Shown piece by piece: positions 42,513 to 51,810 of a stretch of DNA of 64,000 nucleotides. The DNA is from Burkholderia paludis (GTDB taxonomy: Bacteria > Pseudomonadota > Gammaproteobacteria > Burkholderiales > Burkholderiaceae). The stretch spans positions 22,594-86,593 of the forward strand of contig NZ_JPGL01000044.1 of assembly GCF_000732615.1 (NCBI RefSeq). Direction: 5' to 3'. The first letter of the stretch is position 1. The number at the start of each line of letters is the position of its first letter. The notes below the pieces were generated by a model. It did no database searches and was not told the DNA's origin. It saw only the letters and a list, made by a program, of their open reading frames with translations. A program made the translations under genes and the position numbers.

Positions 42513-44390
42513 ATGAGCCAACCCAACGTCACGGGCGATGACGCGCAACGCATCGCCGCGGCCAACGCGGAATTTTCAGCCGGCGTCGCCGCGCATCACG
42601 CCGGACTGGCGGCGGACGCCGCGCGGCACTACCGCGCAGTGCTTGCGCTGCACCCCGATCACGCGGAAGCGCTGAGCAATCTCGGCGTCATTCTCGAAGC
42701 GGAAGGTCGGGCGGGCGAGGCCGAGCATTGTTACCGACGGGCCGTCGGGATTCGCCCGGACAGCGTGGACGCCTGCTGCAATCTCGGCCTGCTGCTGCAC
42801 GACGGCAAGCGCTTCGACGAAGCGGAGGCCTGCTATCGCCGCGTATTGGCGCTGGATCCCGGCCATGGTCCGGTGCTGCGCAGGCTCGGCTTGCTGCTGC
42901 ACGCGACGGGCCGCCGCGCGGAAGCCGAACGCGCGTTTCACGATGCCGTGATCGCCCGCCCCGGCGATGCCGCGACGCATGCCGATCTGGCGACGCTGCT
43001 TCAGGAGCTTGGGCGACCCGACGAAGCGGAGCGGCACTATCGGGAGGCGCTCGTGCACGCGCCGGACGACGCCGCGACGCTCAATCTTCTCGGCGCATTG
43101 CTGCAGCGGCGCGGGCGGCTGCCGGAGGCCGAGCATTGCCTGCGGCGCGCGGTTTCGCTGCAACCGGGCTATCGCGACGCGCGAGGCAATCTCGGCAACG
43201 TGCTGTTCGAGCAGCAGCGATACGGCGAAGCCGAAGCGTGTTACCGCGACGTGCTCGCAAACGATCCGTCGTTCGCGGAGGTGTGGAACAACCTGGGCCG
43301 CCTGCTGCATGACGCCGGCCGGCTCGACGAGGCCGCCGCCGCGCTGAGACACGCGCTGACGATCGATCACGATCGCGCGCCGACCGTCTTCAACCTGAGC
43401 CTGGTGCTGCTGGCGATGGGGCGGTACGAAGACGGATGGCGGCATTACGAAGCGCGCCTGCAGCCGTCCGCGCACTGGGGCGACGCCGCGGCGAGCGGCG
43501 TGCTCGCGAGCCTGCCGGCGCCGCTGTGGCAGGGCGAGCCTCTCGACGGAAAATCGCTGGTCGTCTGGCCCGAGCAGGGGCTGGGCGACGTCGTGCAGTT
43601 CGCGCGCTATCTGCCGCTGCTCAAGCGGCGTGGCGTGTCGACGCTGACCGTGGTGTGTCCGGCCGCGTTGACGCGCCTGATCGCGACGGTCGACGGGGTG
43701 GATCGTTGCGTCGCGCTCGACGAAGCGGCGGCGCTTCCGGCGCACGACTACGCCTGCCTGATCATGAGCCTGCCGTTGCGCTGCGGAACGACGCTCGACA
43801 CGATACCCGCGACGACGCCGTATCTGCACGTGCCCGCGGCGCTCGCCGAGCGGTGGCGCGACAGCGTGCCCGCGGCGGGCCTGAAGGTCGGGCTGGTCTG
43901 GGCCGGCGATCCGCGGCCCGACCAGCCGCAGGCGCACGCGACGGACCGCCGGCGCTCGCTGCCGGCGAGCGCGTATCTGCCGCTGCTGCGGATGCCGGGC
44001 GTGAGTTTCGTGAGCCTGCAGAAGGGCGAGACGACCCGCCGGCAGCTCGACACGCTGCCGCCGCCGCTGCGTCCCGCCGATCCGATGGCGCTCGTGCGCG
44101 ACTTCGCGGACACGGCGGCGATCATCTCCCATCTGGATCTCGTGATTACCGTCGACACGTCGGTGGCCCATGTGGCGGGTGCGCTGGGCAAGCCGGTCTG
44201 GATCCTGTCGCGCTTCGACGGCTGCTGGCGCTGGCTCGCGGACCGGGACGATTCGCCGTGGTATCCGGGCGCGCGCCTGTTCCGGCAATCGGAACCTGGG
44301 CAGTGGAGCGATGTGGTCGAGCGCGTCGCGGGCGAGCTTGAGCATCTTCGCGTGGAACGGGACGCGTCGCGCGCATCCGCGCCACGTTAG
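42513..44390 (+). CDS. TPR-repeat glycosyltransferase
   Basis: 625 residues. Residues about 15-300 hold roughly eight 34-residue tetratricopeptide repeats (for example YRAVLALHPDHAEALSNLGV and YRRVLALDPGHGPVL). Residues 340-610 form a GT-B-like domain with VVWPEQGLGDVVQFARYLPL, VGLVWAGDP, VSLQKGE and LDLVITVDTSVAHVAGALGK, the last being the sugar-nucleotide-binding region. This layout resembles bacterial O-linked glycosyltransferases and heptosyltransferase-like GT9 enzymes. A protein or surface glycan could be the acceptor. No signal peptide. The 3' end abuts an IS6 remnant. Confidence 0.85.
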   Translation: MSQPNVTGDDAQRIAAANAEFSAGVAAHHAGLAADAARHYRAVLALHPDHAEALSNLGVILEAEGRAGEAEHCYRRAVGIRPDSVDACCNLGLLLHDGKRFDEAEACYRRVLALDPGHGPVLRRLGLLLHATGRRAEAERAFHDAVIARPGDAATHADLATLLQELGRPDEAERHYREALVHAPDDAATLNLLGALLQRRGRLPEAEHCLRRAVSLQPGYRDARGNLGNVLFEQQRYGEAEACYRDVLANDPSFAEVWNNLGRLLHDAGRLDEAAAALRHALTIDHDRAPTVFNLSLVLLAMGRYEDGWRHYEARLQPSAHWGDAAASGVLASLPAPLWQGEPLDGKSLVVWPEQGLGDVVQFARYLPLLKRRGVSTLTVVCPAALTRLIATVDGVDRCVALDEAAALPAHDYACLIMSLPLRCGTTLDTIPATTPYLHVPAALAERWRDSVPAAGLKVGLVWAGDPRPDQPQAHATDRRRSLPASAYLPLLRMPGVSFVSLQKGETTRRQLDTLPPPLRPADPMALVRDFADTAAIISHLDLVITVDTSVAHVAGALGKPVWILSRFDGCWRWLADRDDSPWYPGARLFRQSEPGQWSDVVERVAGELEHLRVERDASRASAPR

Positions 44391-44391
44391 G

Positions 44392-44575
44392 AAGATCCGG
44401 CTCGTCTCGCAGCTCACGACCACACCGCGCTCGAACAGCGGTTCCTCGATGTCGCGCTGATTCGGCTGGAAACGGACATGCCCGCGCACGGTCAGTCGGA
44501 CGAGCGCCGCCGGAAGCCGATGAGCGCGTTAAAGCGACTTCGTCTTCTTCATCCCGACGTCCTGCGATACCCCCT
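44392..44575 (-). mobile_element. IS6-family transposase N-terminal remnant
   Basis: On the minus strand the reading MKKTKSL, then a stop, then VRGHVRFQPNQRDIEEPLFE and RGVVVSCETSRIF matches the first 60 residues of IS6-family transposases (usual RGVVVSYETIRRW). The rest of the transposase and the left end are missing. The conserved leader TATCGCAGGACGTCGGGATG precedes it. It borders the TPR glycosyltransferase and marks the edge of the accessory island. Confidence 0.75.
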
Positions 44576-44663
44576 CGGCAACGTGCCAATGCCCTCGCCG
44601 GATTTCGCACGGATCCGGTGACTGTCCGGCTTGACACGACGATTGCTTTCGCATAACGTCCGA

Positions 44664-44686
44664 TAAAAGAACGATCGTTCATTAAA
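44664..44686. promoter_or_regulatory. TetR-type operator copy 1
   Basis: GAACGATCGTTC (44669-44680) is a perfect 12-bp palindrome with AT-rich flanks, about 180 bases upstream of the nitronate-monooxygenase-family gene. A near-identical element lies before the SDR gene at 46711, so the TetR regulator encoded between them likely binds both. Confidence 0.6.
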
Positions 44687-44861
44687 GCGGATGCCCGGAC
44701 TGCGTCCGACCTGTCGCCCGTGAGTTGCGCATGATTCGAACGGGTGAATCAGGGCGAAAGGATCCGTTGCATGACGACATGGGCCGGCGGCGGCGTGCGC
44801 GCGACCGGCCTGCTGGTCGTCGCTTGAAGCTGCCGCACCTTTCGGCATCGTGGAGACATCT

Positions 44862-45836
44862 ATGAAGACGCGTATTACCGAGCTGTTCGGCATCGAACAC
44901 CCGATCATCCAGGGCGGGATGCATTACGTCGGATTGGCCGAACTCGTGGCCGCCGTGTCGAATGCGGGCGGGCTCGGGTTCATCACGGCGCTGACGCAAA
45001 AGACGCCGGAGCTGCTGGCGAAGGAAATTGCGCGGTGTCGCGACATGACCGACAAACCGTTCGGCGTGAATGTCACGTTCCTGCCGACGCTTTCGTCGCC
45101 GCCGTATCCGGAGTACATCGCGGCGATTGCGGAGGGCGGCGTCCGGATCGTCGAAACCGCCGGGCGCAGCCCGGAGCAGTACATGCCGGCATTCAAGGCG
45201 GCCGGTATCAAGGTGATTCACAAGTGCACGTCCGTCCGTCACGCGTTGAAGGCGGAAAAGATCGGTTGCGACGCGGTGAGCGTCGACGGCTTCGAATGCG
45301 GGGGCCATCCGGGCGAGGACGACGTGCCGAACATGATTCTGCTGCCGCGCGCTGCGGACGAACTTGCGATTCCGTTCGTCGCGTCGGGCGGCATGGCCGA
45401 CGCCCGCAGCCTCGTTGCGGCGCTCGCGATGGGCGCCGACGGCATCAATATGGGGACGCGATTCGTTGCGACGAAGGAAGCGCCGGTTCACGAGAACGTG
45501 AAGCAGGCCATCGTGGCCGCGACGGAGCGCGATACCCGGCTGGTCATGCGCAGCCTGAAGAACACGGAACGCGTGCTGAGAAACGCGGGAGTCGATCGGC
45601 TGATCGAGATCGAGCGGGAGCGGGGCGATGCGCTGAAATTCGAGGACATTCTCGACCAGGTTGCCGGCATTTACCCGAAAGTGATGGTCGAGGGCGAACT
45701 GGACGCCGGCGCGTGGAGCTGCGGGATGGTCGCCGGCCTGATCCACGATATTCCAACCGTCAGGGAACTGATCGACCGCATCATGAGCGACAGCGTTCGC
45801 CTGATTCAGGGACGCCTCGGAAGCATGATCGGATGA
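44862..45836 (+). CDS. Nitronate monooxygenase / enoyl reductase-like flavoprotein
   Basis: 324 residues, FMN TIM barrel of the 2-nitropropane dioxygenase family. Marks are HPIIQGGMHYVG, LAAAVSNAGGLGFI-like AELVAAVSNAGGLGF, the phosphate/flavin region VDGFECGGHPGED (catalytic-site His) and IPFVASGGMADARSL then ADGINMGTRF. Members oxidise nitronates or act as FabK-like enoyl reductases. Being first in an acyl-CoA catabolic group under a TetR operator, a role on an unsaturated acyl intermediate is also possible. ATG 44862 follows GGAG. Confidence 0.87.
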   Translation: MKTRITELFGIEHPIIQGGMHYVGLAELVAAVSNAGGLGFITALTQKTPELLAKEIARCRDMTDKPFGVNVTFLPTLSSPPYPEYIAAIAEGGVRIVETAGRSPEQYMPAFKAAGIKVIHKCTSVRHALKAEKIGCDAVSVDGFECGGHPGEDDVPNMILLPRAADELAIPFVASGGMADARSLVAALAMGADGINMGTRFVATKEAPVHENVKQAIVAATERDTRLVMRSLKNTERVLRNAGVDRLIEIERERGDALKFEDILDQVAGIYPKVMVEGELDAGAWSCGMVAGLIHDIPTVRELIDRIMSDSVRLIQGRLGSMIG

Positions 45837-45874
45837 GCGGCGAGCCGCTGCGATTCGGTACGAATGGCTGTCGG

Positions 45875-46444
45875 TCAGCGCAACGAATCGATCGACAACG
45901 CCTCGGCGAGGAACCGCCGGCTGGCCGCGAGAATTTCCTTGCGCGTACGTTCCGATTCCACCGAGCGTGCGAGCACCAGCGCACCGACGCATTGCGCAAT
46001 GAGGGCCCATGCTGCGTCGGAATCGCCGGTGCGACTGCTCCAGCTCTTTTGCGTGCGCTTGAGCGCCGCCTCCACGACTTCCCGAACGGCCGGCTCTGCA
46101 CGCGCGATCTCCGGTCCGAGCGTAGGCAAAACGCAGCCATTCTCCGGATGCAGCGCATGAACGGAACTCAGGTAGTTTCGCAGGCAGCGTGCGACATGAT
46201 CGGGGGGAGATGAATCGTCACCCGCCAGCATCTCCGCGCTCTGCTCGACCTCTTCGCTGACCAGTGCCTCGAAGAGCGCCTGCTTCGACGCGAAGTGGTT
46301 GTAGAAGGCGCCCCCGCTCAGCCCGATCGACGCCATCAACGCATCGATACCCGTTGTCGCGAAGCCGCCGCGCTTCGCGATGGCGCGGCTTTGCGCGAGC
46401 AACTTCCGGCGGGTTTCTTCCTTGTGGGTACTTGAGTAGCGCAT
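45875..46444 (-). CDS. TetR-family regulator
   Basis: 189 residues. The N-terminal HTH is HKEETRRKLLAQSRAIAKRG then IDALMASIGLSGGAFYNHFA (recognition helix), and the C-terminal ligand-binding part contains the family pattern NGCVLPTLGPEIARAEPAVR. It is encoded between two gene groups that each carry a near-identical palindrome; most TetR proteins repress nearby genes until they bind a ligand, here perhaps an acyl-CoA. The ATG at 46444 starts the HTH domain; upstream frame is not supported. Confidence 0.9.
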   Translation of the reverse strand: MRYSSTHKEETRRKLLAQSRAIAKRGGFATTGIDALMASIGLSGGAFYNHFASKQALFEALVSEEVEQSAEMLAGDDSSPPDHVARCLRNYLSSVHALHPENGCVLPTLGPEIARAEPAVREVVEAALKRTQKSWSSRTGDSDAAWALIAQCVGALVLARSVESERTRKEILAASRRFLAEALSIDSLR

Positions 46445-46710
46445 GGTCGCCGGGGTCCACTGGTGGTAAGGGATTTCAAGATCAGGATAGCCGTCACCCA
46501 TCGCCCATTCAAGTCCCGAGCGACCCGGATCACAGCGCGTCGGAGCGTCAGAGCGGATGCCGGCGGACCGGGTATGCAGGAGCTGACTCGGCTGCAGGCC
46601 GGCCGATGGTAGCACGCGGGTGAAGCCCTTTTCGGGCCGCTTGACGGCCTCGTCACAGGCAACCGTTCGCATCAGGGTAATCAAGGACTATGCAAAGCAA
46701 ATGTCCCGCC

Positions 46711-46738
46711 CTATAAATGAACGGTCGTTTATTTATAG
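46711..46738. promoter_or_regulatory. TetR-type operator copy 2
   Basis: CTATAAATGAACG and CGTTTATTTATAG form 13-bp arms with one mismatch around GT. The core GAACGGTCGTTT differs by two bases from copy 1. It ends 9 bases before the SDR start and just overlaps its ribosome site region, so binding would block transcription of the SDR-isomerase-ligase genes. Confidence 0.65.
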
Positions 46739-46747
46739 GAGGAAGAG

Positions 46748-47491
46748 ATGAGCAACGAGAGCACCAAGGGCCGACGTGCGGCACTCATCATCGGAGCCGG
46801 AGACGCTACCGGTGGCGCAATCGCCCGGCGCTTTGCGCGCGAAGGCCTGGTTGCCTGCGTGGTGCGTCGCCAGGCCGACAAGCTCGAGCCGTTGATCCGG
46901 CAGATCGAGGCCGAAGGGGGCGTCGCGGTCGGATTCGGATCCGATGCGCGCAAGGAGGAAGACGTGATCGATGTCGTGTCGAGGATCGAACAGGAGATCG
47001 GTCAGATCGAGGTCATGGTCTTCAACATCGGTGCAAACGTCCCGTGCAGTATCCTCGAGGAAACGGCGCGCAAGTATTACAAGATCTGGGAAATGGCCTG
47101 TTTCGGCGGCTTTCTGTTCGGTCGCGAAGTGGCGAAGCGGATGGTCGGAAGGGCGCGGGGCACGATCATCTTCACCGGCGCTACTGCCGCGATGCGCGGA
47201 TCCGCCAATTTCGCGGCATTCGCCGGCGCAAAGCACGCACTACGTGCACTCGCCCAGAGCATGGCGCGCGAGTTGGGGCCGAAGAACATTCACGTTGCAC
47301 ATGTCGTGGTAGACGGTGCGATCGATACCGAATTCATTCGGGAGAACTTCCCGGAGCGTTACGCCACGAAGGCGGAAGACGGAATCCTCAACCCGGACCA
47401 CATCGCCGAGAACTACTGGTATCTGCATACGCAGCCGCGCGATGCGTGGACGCACGAGCTGGATCTGCGGCCGTGGCGCGAAACGTGGTGA
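46748..47491 (+). CDS. Short-chain dehydrogenase-like protein with Tyr-to-Phe change
   Basis: 247 residues of the SDR family. The dinucleotide motif is IGAGDATGGAIA and the NAG-like motif FNIGANVP. At the active site FAAFAGAKHAL places Phe where SDR enzymes have the catalytic Tyr (YxxxK becomes FxxxK); the Ser position also reads FTGATAA. The protein may be catalytically altered or use another mechanism. AGGAGGAAGAG precedes the ATG. It leads an operon with a DsbA-like isomerase and an acyl-CoA ligase. Confidence 0.85.
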   Translation: MSNESTKGRRAALIIGAGDATGGAIARRFAREGLVACVVRRQADKLEPLIRQIEAEGGVAVGFGSDARKEEDVIDVVSRIEQEIGQIEVMVFNIGANVPCSILEETARKYYKIWEMACFGGFLFGREVAKRMVGRARGTIIFTGATAAMRGSANFAAFAGAKHALRALAQSMARELGPKNIHVAHVVVDGAIDTEFIRENFPERYATKAEDGILNPDHIAENYWYLHTQPRDAWTHELDLRPWRETW

Positions 47492-47531
47492 ATCTTCCCT
47501 TCAATAAATCAGCATGACTAAAGGTATTTCA

Positions 47532-48128
47532 ATGGAAAAGCGCATCGAATTCTACTTCGATTTCGGCAGCCCGACCGCCTATCTCGCGTGGACCCAGCTT
47601 CCCGCGATTGCCGCCGACCATCAGGCAGAACTCGTATTCAAGCCGGTTCTGCTGGGGGCCATCCACAAGGCGACGAACAATGCGTCGCCGGCGATGATCC
47701 CCGCCAAGTCGGCATGGATGCTGGAGGATCTCCAGCGGTTCGCACGCAAGTACGGCGTCCGCTATGAACACAATCCGCATTTTCCCATCAACACGCTGAC
47801 GCTCATGCGCGGCGCGACCGGCTTGCAGATGCGCGACGAAGCGTTGTTCCAGCGATATGTCGACGTGATATTCCGCGCGATGTGGGCGCAGCCGCAGAAT
47901 CTTGGCGACCCGGATACGTTGCAGAAGGTGCTGCAGGATGGCGATCTCGATTATCGACTGATCGCCGGGATCGTCCAGGATCCGGCCGTCAAGGAAAGGC
48001 TGAAGGCGGAAACCGAGGCAGCCGTCGCTCGAGGGCTGTTCGGCACACCGACGATGTTCGTCGGTACGCAGATGTTCTTCGGTCAGGACCGGCTCGACTT
48101 CGTGCGCGATGCATTGAATTTCGATTGA
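47532..48128 (+). CDS. 2-hydroxychromene-2-carboxylate isomerase family protein
   Basis: 198 residues, DsbA-like/GST kappa fold. FYFDFGSPTAYLAWTQLP holds the catalytic Ser of this family (SP motif) in place of the CxxC of DsbA; later marks are MWAQPQNLGDPD and GLFGTPTMFVGTQMFFGQDR. Members act in degradation of aromatic compounds or as glutathione-dependent isomerases. It lies 40 bases after the SDR gene and is likely part of the same operon. The start at 47532 begins the conserved domain. Confidence 0.88.
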   Translation: MEKRIEFYFDFGSPTAYLAWTQLPAIAADHQAELVFKPVLLGAIHKATNNASPAMIPAKSAWMLEDLQRFARKYGVRYEHNPHFPINTLTLMRGATGLQMRDEALFQRYVDVIFRAMWAQPQNLGDPDTLQKVLQDGDLDYRLIAGIVQDPAVKERLKAETEAAVARGLFGTPTMFVGTQMFFGQDRLDFVRDALNFD

Positions 48129-48272
48129 CGCGCGCTCGCGCGCCCGGTCCGGGCGCCGACGCATCGGCATATCGGGCACGCGACCGGCCCGACATCCGGA
48201 TGGCAGGCAGTCGCCACGGGTTGCCGCCGGTTCGCGGCCCGAGTGAATGAACTCAGTCAGGGGACGAGAAGC

Positions 48273-49919
48273 ATGGAGAGGATTTGGCAGCGGCACTACC
48301 AGGAAGGTGTCCCTTTCGAAATCGACCTGGAAGGCTATCGTTCGGCCGTGGATTTTCTCGTTCGGGCCGTCGACGCGCGTCCGGACGAAACCGCGGTGGT
48401 ATGTCATGGCTCGACACTGAGCTATCGGGAGCTGGATACGCTGAGTCGCGCATTTGCCAGCTATCTGGTGAATGTCGAGGGGCTGCACGTCGGCGATCGC
48501 GTCGCGGTCATGCTGCCGAACCTGCTTCACTATCCTGTCACCGTGTTCGGTGCGCTGCGGGCCGGCCTGACACTGGTGAACCTGAATCCGTTCTATACGG
48601 CTCGCGAGGTGCTTTTCAACCTGAAGGACAGTGGCGCGAGCCTGCTGGTCGCCGTCGAATCGGCGCTCGACGTGCTGCCGGTCGACATCGAAGGTCGACC
48701 GTACAAGGTCGTCGTCGCGGCGGCCGATGAAATGCCGTTGCTGAGCAAGATCGGGCGGCATGCCGCGCCGTCCGTCGCGGCAGCCGAGCCGCAGGCTGCG
48801 CGCGTGGGGAGCCGGTTCGTCGACGCGCTTCTGAAAGGTGGCGCGTCAGCCCATGTCGACGCCGTCGTCGATCTGGACATGAATGCGTTCCTGCAGTACA
48901 CGGGCGGTACGACCGGGAAAAGCAAGGCGGCCGTCCTGACGCATCGGAACATCGTCGCCAACACCCTGATCATGTGCGATTGGTTCGGGATCGGCTTCAC
49001 CCGAGGTGACGAGTGCGTGGTGACCGTCCTGCCGATCTACCACATCATGGGGCTGGCGGTAGGCTGCTTTTTCTCGATCGCGACGATGCGCAAGAACGTG
49101 TACATACCGAACCCGCGTGATCTGGCGCACCTCGTGCGCGAATTTCGGGAGTACCGCTTCGCGTATCTGCTCGGTGTGAACACCTTGTTCAATGCGTTGC
49201 TCGAATACGAACCGTTTCGGGCCCTCGACTTCAGTTGCCTGCGGCAAACGATCGGCGCGGGTGCGCAGATCGAGAGCACCGTGGCAAAGAGATGGCAGGA
49301 ATTGACCGGTTGTCATCTGCTCGGCGCGTACGGATTGACCGAGGCATCCCCCAGCGTGTGCGGTACACCGCCGCAAGCATTCGAGCGCAGGGACAGCGTC
49401 GGCGTGCCGTTCCCGTCGACCGATATCAAACTGCTGGACGGTGCGGACAGAGAGGTGCCGATCGGTGCCCCGGGCGAAATCACCGTCCAAGGCCCGCAGG
49501 TCATGAGCGGTTACTGGAATCGGCCGGATGAAACCCGCGATGCGTTTACTGCAGACGGCTATCTTCGGACCGGCGATATCGGCGTTCTTGATCAATCCGG
49601 ATTCCTGTCCATTGTCGATCGCAAGAAGGATGTCGTGCTGGTGTCGGGTTTCAACGTCTACCCGAACGAGATCGAGGCCGTCATCAGCCTGCACCACGAG
49701 GTCGTCGAATGCGCATGCATCGGTGTTCCGGACGAAAAAACCGGCGAAGCGCTCAAGGTGTTCGTGGTATCGCGCGACAGCGGGCTCACCGGAGAGGTTC
49801 TGGAGCGCTTCGCGCGCGAGCACCTGACGGCATACAAGGTGCCTCGGCAGTTCCAGTTCGTCGACGCGTTGCCGAAGTCGCCTGTCGGCAAAGTGCTGCG
49901 CCGCGCATTGCGCCCGTGA
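48273..49919 (+). CDS. Fatty-acyl-CoA/AMP-dependent ligase (FadD-like)
   Basis: 548 residues of the ANL superfamily. MERIWQRHYQEGVPFEID is the typical FadD start; the AMP-binding P-loop is YTGGTTGKSKAAVLTH (about 210-225), followed by GAYGLTEASP and the acyl-CoA ligase hinge and Lys region TGDIGVLDQSGFLSIVDRKK and PKSPVGKVLRR. It activates a carboxylic acid to its CoA thioester. The in-frame GTG at 48243 would add ten residues; ATG 48273 is favoured. It belongs with the dehydrogenase gene that follows. Confidence 0.92.
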   Translation: MERIWQRHYQEGVPFEIDLEGYRSAVDFLVRAVDARPDETAVVCHGSTLSYRELDTLSRAFASYLVNVEGLHVGDRVAVMLPNLLHYPVTVFGALRAGLTLVNLNPFYTAREVLFNLKDSGASLLVAVESALDVLPVDIEGRPYKVVVAAADEMPLLSKIGRHAAPSVAAAEPQAARVGSRFVDALLKGGASAHVDAVVDLDMNAFLQYTGGTTGKSKAAVLTHRNIVANTLIMCDWFGIGFTRGDECVVTVLPIYHIMGLAVGCFFSIATMRKNVYIPNPRDLAHLVREFREYRFAYLLGVNTLFNALLEYEPFRALDFSCLRQTIGAGAQIESTVAKRWQELTGCHLLGAYGLTEASPSVCGTPPQAFERRDSVGVPFPSTDIKLLDGADREVPIGAPGEITVQGPQVMSGYWNRPDETRDAFTADGYLRTGDIGVLDQSGFLSIVDRKKDVVLVSGFNVYPNEIEAVISLHHEVVECACIGVPDEKTGEALKVFVVSRDSGLTGEVLERFAREHLTAYKVPRQFQFVDALPKSPVGKVLRRALRP

Positions 49920-50036
49920 ACGCGGCATGTCATCGATAACGATCCGGGAAAAAGAATGATCAAGTACAGACCGCCAGTCCGTGATATGCAATTCCTGCTG
50001 CATGAACTGCTGAATGTCTAAAGCCGCTTCTCGGCA

Positions 50037-51743
50037 ATGCCGCGGCACAGCGACCTGGATGCCGGCACCGTCGACCAGGTCATCGAGGCGGCCGGAAAAT
50101 TCAGCCGCGACGTGTTGCAGCCCCTGAACCTGCCCGGCGATCGGGAAGGGTGTACACGGGACGCGAACGGTAGCGTCAGGACACCGGCAGGGTACCCGGA
50201 AGCGTATCGGCAATATGTCGAGGGCGGGTGGCCGGCGCTCACCGGCCCGGCCGAGTTCGGCGGGCAGGCGCTGCCGCATGTGGTCGGCAATGCCGTCACC
50301 GAGATGATTTGTGCGTGCAACCAGGCGTGGGGCGCCTACCCGATATTGTCACATGGCGCGGGCAGTTGTCTGTTCGAGCACGGCAATGCGGAACTCAAGC
50401 GGTTGTACTTGCCGAAACTCGTGTCGGGAGCATGGTCGGGCACGATGTGCCTGACCGAAGCGCATTGCGGCTCCGATCTCGGGTTGCTCGGAACCCGTGC
50501 GGAACTTGCAGCGGACGGGTCTTATCGCATCACCGGAACGAAGATCTTCATTTCGGGCGGCGACCAGGATCTGACCGACAACATTCTGCATCTCGTTCTC
50601 GCGCGGCTACCCGATGCACCGGCCGGATCGAGGGGGATCTCGTTGTTTCTCGTGCCGAAATTCCTGGTGAACGACCGTGGCGAGCCGATCGAGCGAAACG
50701 CGGTACAGTGCGGCGCGCTCGAGGAGAAGATGGGCATCCACGGCAACGCGACATGCGTGATGAACTTCGATGGCGCACGTGGCTGGCTGGTCGGGGAGCG
50801 CGGCCGAGGATTGAATGCGATGTTCGTGATGATGAACGCGTCGCGACTCGTCGTTGCCACCCAGACGGTCGGCCTCAGCGAGTTCGTGTACCAGCAGGCA
50901 TCCGGATACGCGAAGGAGCGGCTCCAGTCGCGCAGTGCGTCAGGTCCCAGGCTGCCAGCCGCGGCAGCGGATCCGATCATCGTTCATCCGGACGTGCGGC
51001 GCATGCTGTTGACCCAGCGCGCATACACCGAGGGCGGCCGCGCGCTGACGGCCTGGCTGGCCGTGCTGGCCGACCACGAACAATCGGATGCCGACGAGAC
51101 GCGCCGTGCCGCGGCCGCGCGGTTGATCCCGCTGTTGACGCCGATTGCCAAGGCATTCGTGAGCGACAACGCGTTCGAAAGCACGAACCTGGGGATGCAG
51201 GTGTTCGGCGGGCATGGCTATATCGTCGAAACCGGAATCGAGCAATATGTCCGGGACGCACGCATCAGTTCGATCTATGAAGGCACCAATGCGATCCAGG
51301 CGCTTGATCTCGTGAATCGCAAAATCGCCGTGGATGGCGGAGCCAGTCTCGACCTGCTCCTGGCGGATATCGAAGGCTTCGTGGAAAACAGTCGAGCCGC
51401 GCCGGCCATGAACGAATTTTCCACCCCCTTGCTTGCGGCAATCGACAAGGCGCGGCGGGGCACGTCGGCGATTCTCGACGGTCAACGGCGCGATCCGGAA
51501 TTTGCCGGTGCCGCCGCCGTGCATTACACGCGCGTCATCGGTCACCTGCTCTTTGCCTACCTTTGGGCTCAGATGGCGAGGGTCGCGCTTGCAAAATGCG
51601 GGCATGACGACGATTTCTACCGCACGAAGCTGGCCACCGCACGATACTACTTCGCCCGGATGCATCCGGAGATCGACTATCAACTGGCACTCGTGCAGGC
51701 AAGTCCGGCCAGCCTGATGGAGCCGGCTGACGAGGCGTTCTAG
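50037..51743 (+). CDS. Acyl-CoA dehydrogenase with N-terminus cut by stop codon
   Basis: 568 residues from ATG 50037. Acyl-CoA dehydrogenase with the FAD motifs CLTEAHCGSDLGLLGTRA (about 137) and ITGTKIFISGGDQD, the large-subunit C-terminal domain with MQVFGGHGYIVETGIEQYV and SSIYEGTNAIQALDLVNRK (base Glu in YEGTN). The natural start is ATG 49956 (MIKYRPPVRDMQFLLHELLN), but an in-frame TAA at 50019-50021 follows codon 21; downstream the frame continues without break. Reinitiation at 50037 would give a protein lacking the first helix. It completes the acyl-CoA catabolic group. Activity is uncertain. Confidence 0.85.
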   Translation: MPRHSDLDAGTVDQVIEAAGKFSRDVLQPLNLPGDREGCTRDANGSVRTPAGYPEAYRQYVEGGWPALTGPAEFGGQALPHVVGNAVTEMICACNQAWGAYPILSHGAGSCLFEHGNAELKRLYLPKLVSGAWSGTMCLTEAHCGSDLGLLGTRAELAADGSYRITGTKIFISGGDQDLTDNILHLVLARLPDAPAGSRGISLFLVPKFLVNDRGEPIERNAVQCGALEEKMGIHGNATCVMNFDGARGWLVGERGRGLNAMFVMMNASRLVVATQTVGLSEFVYQQASGYAKERLQSRSASGPRLPAAAADPIIVHPDVRRMLLTQRAYTEGGRALTAWLAVLADHEQSDADETRRAAAARLIPLLTPIAKAFVSDNAFESTNLGMQVFGGHGYIVETGIEQYVRDARISSIYEGTNAIQALDLVNRKIAVDGGASLDLLLADIEGFVENSRAAPAMNEFSTPLLAAIDKARRGTSAILDGQRRDPEFAGAAAVHYTRVIGHLLFAYLWAQMARVALAKCGHDDDFYRTKLATARYYFARMHPEIDYQLALVQASPASLMEPADEAF

Positions 51744-51810
51744 GGGCAACGATCGAATGGCGATGCCATTGTGCTGAAATCGCTGCGGCGTTGTCACGTT
51801 GACGCGCGGG

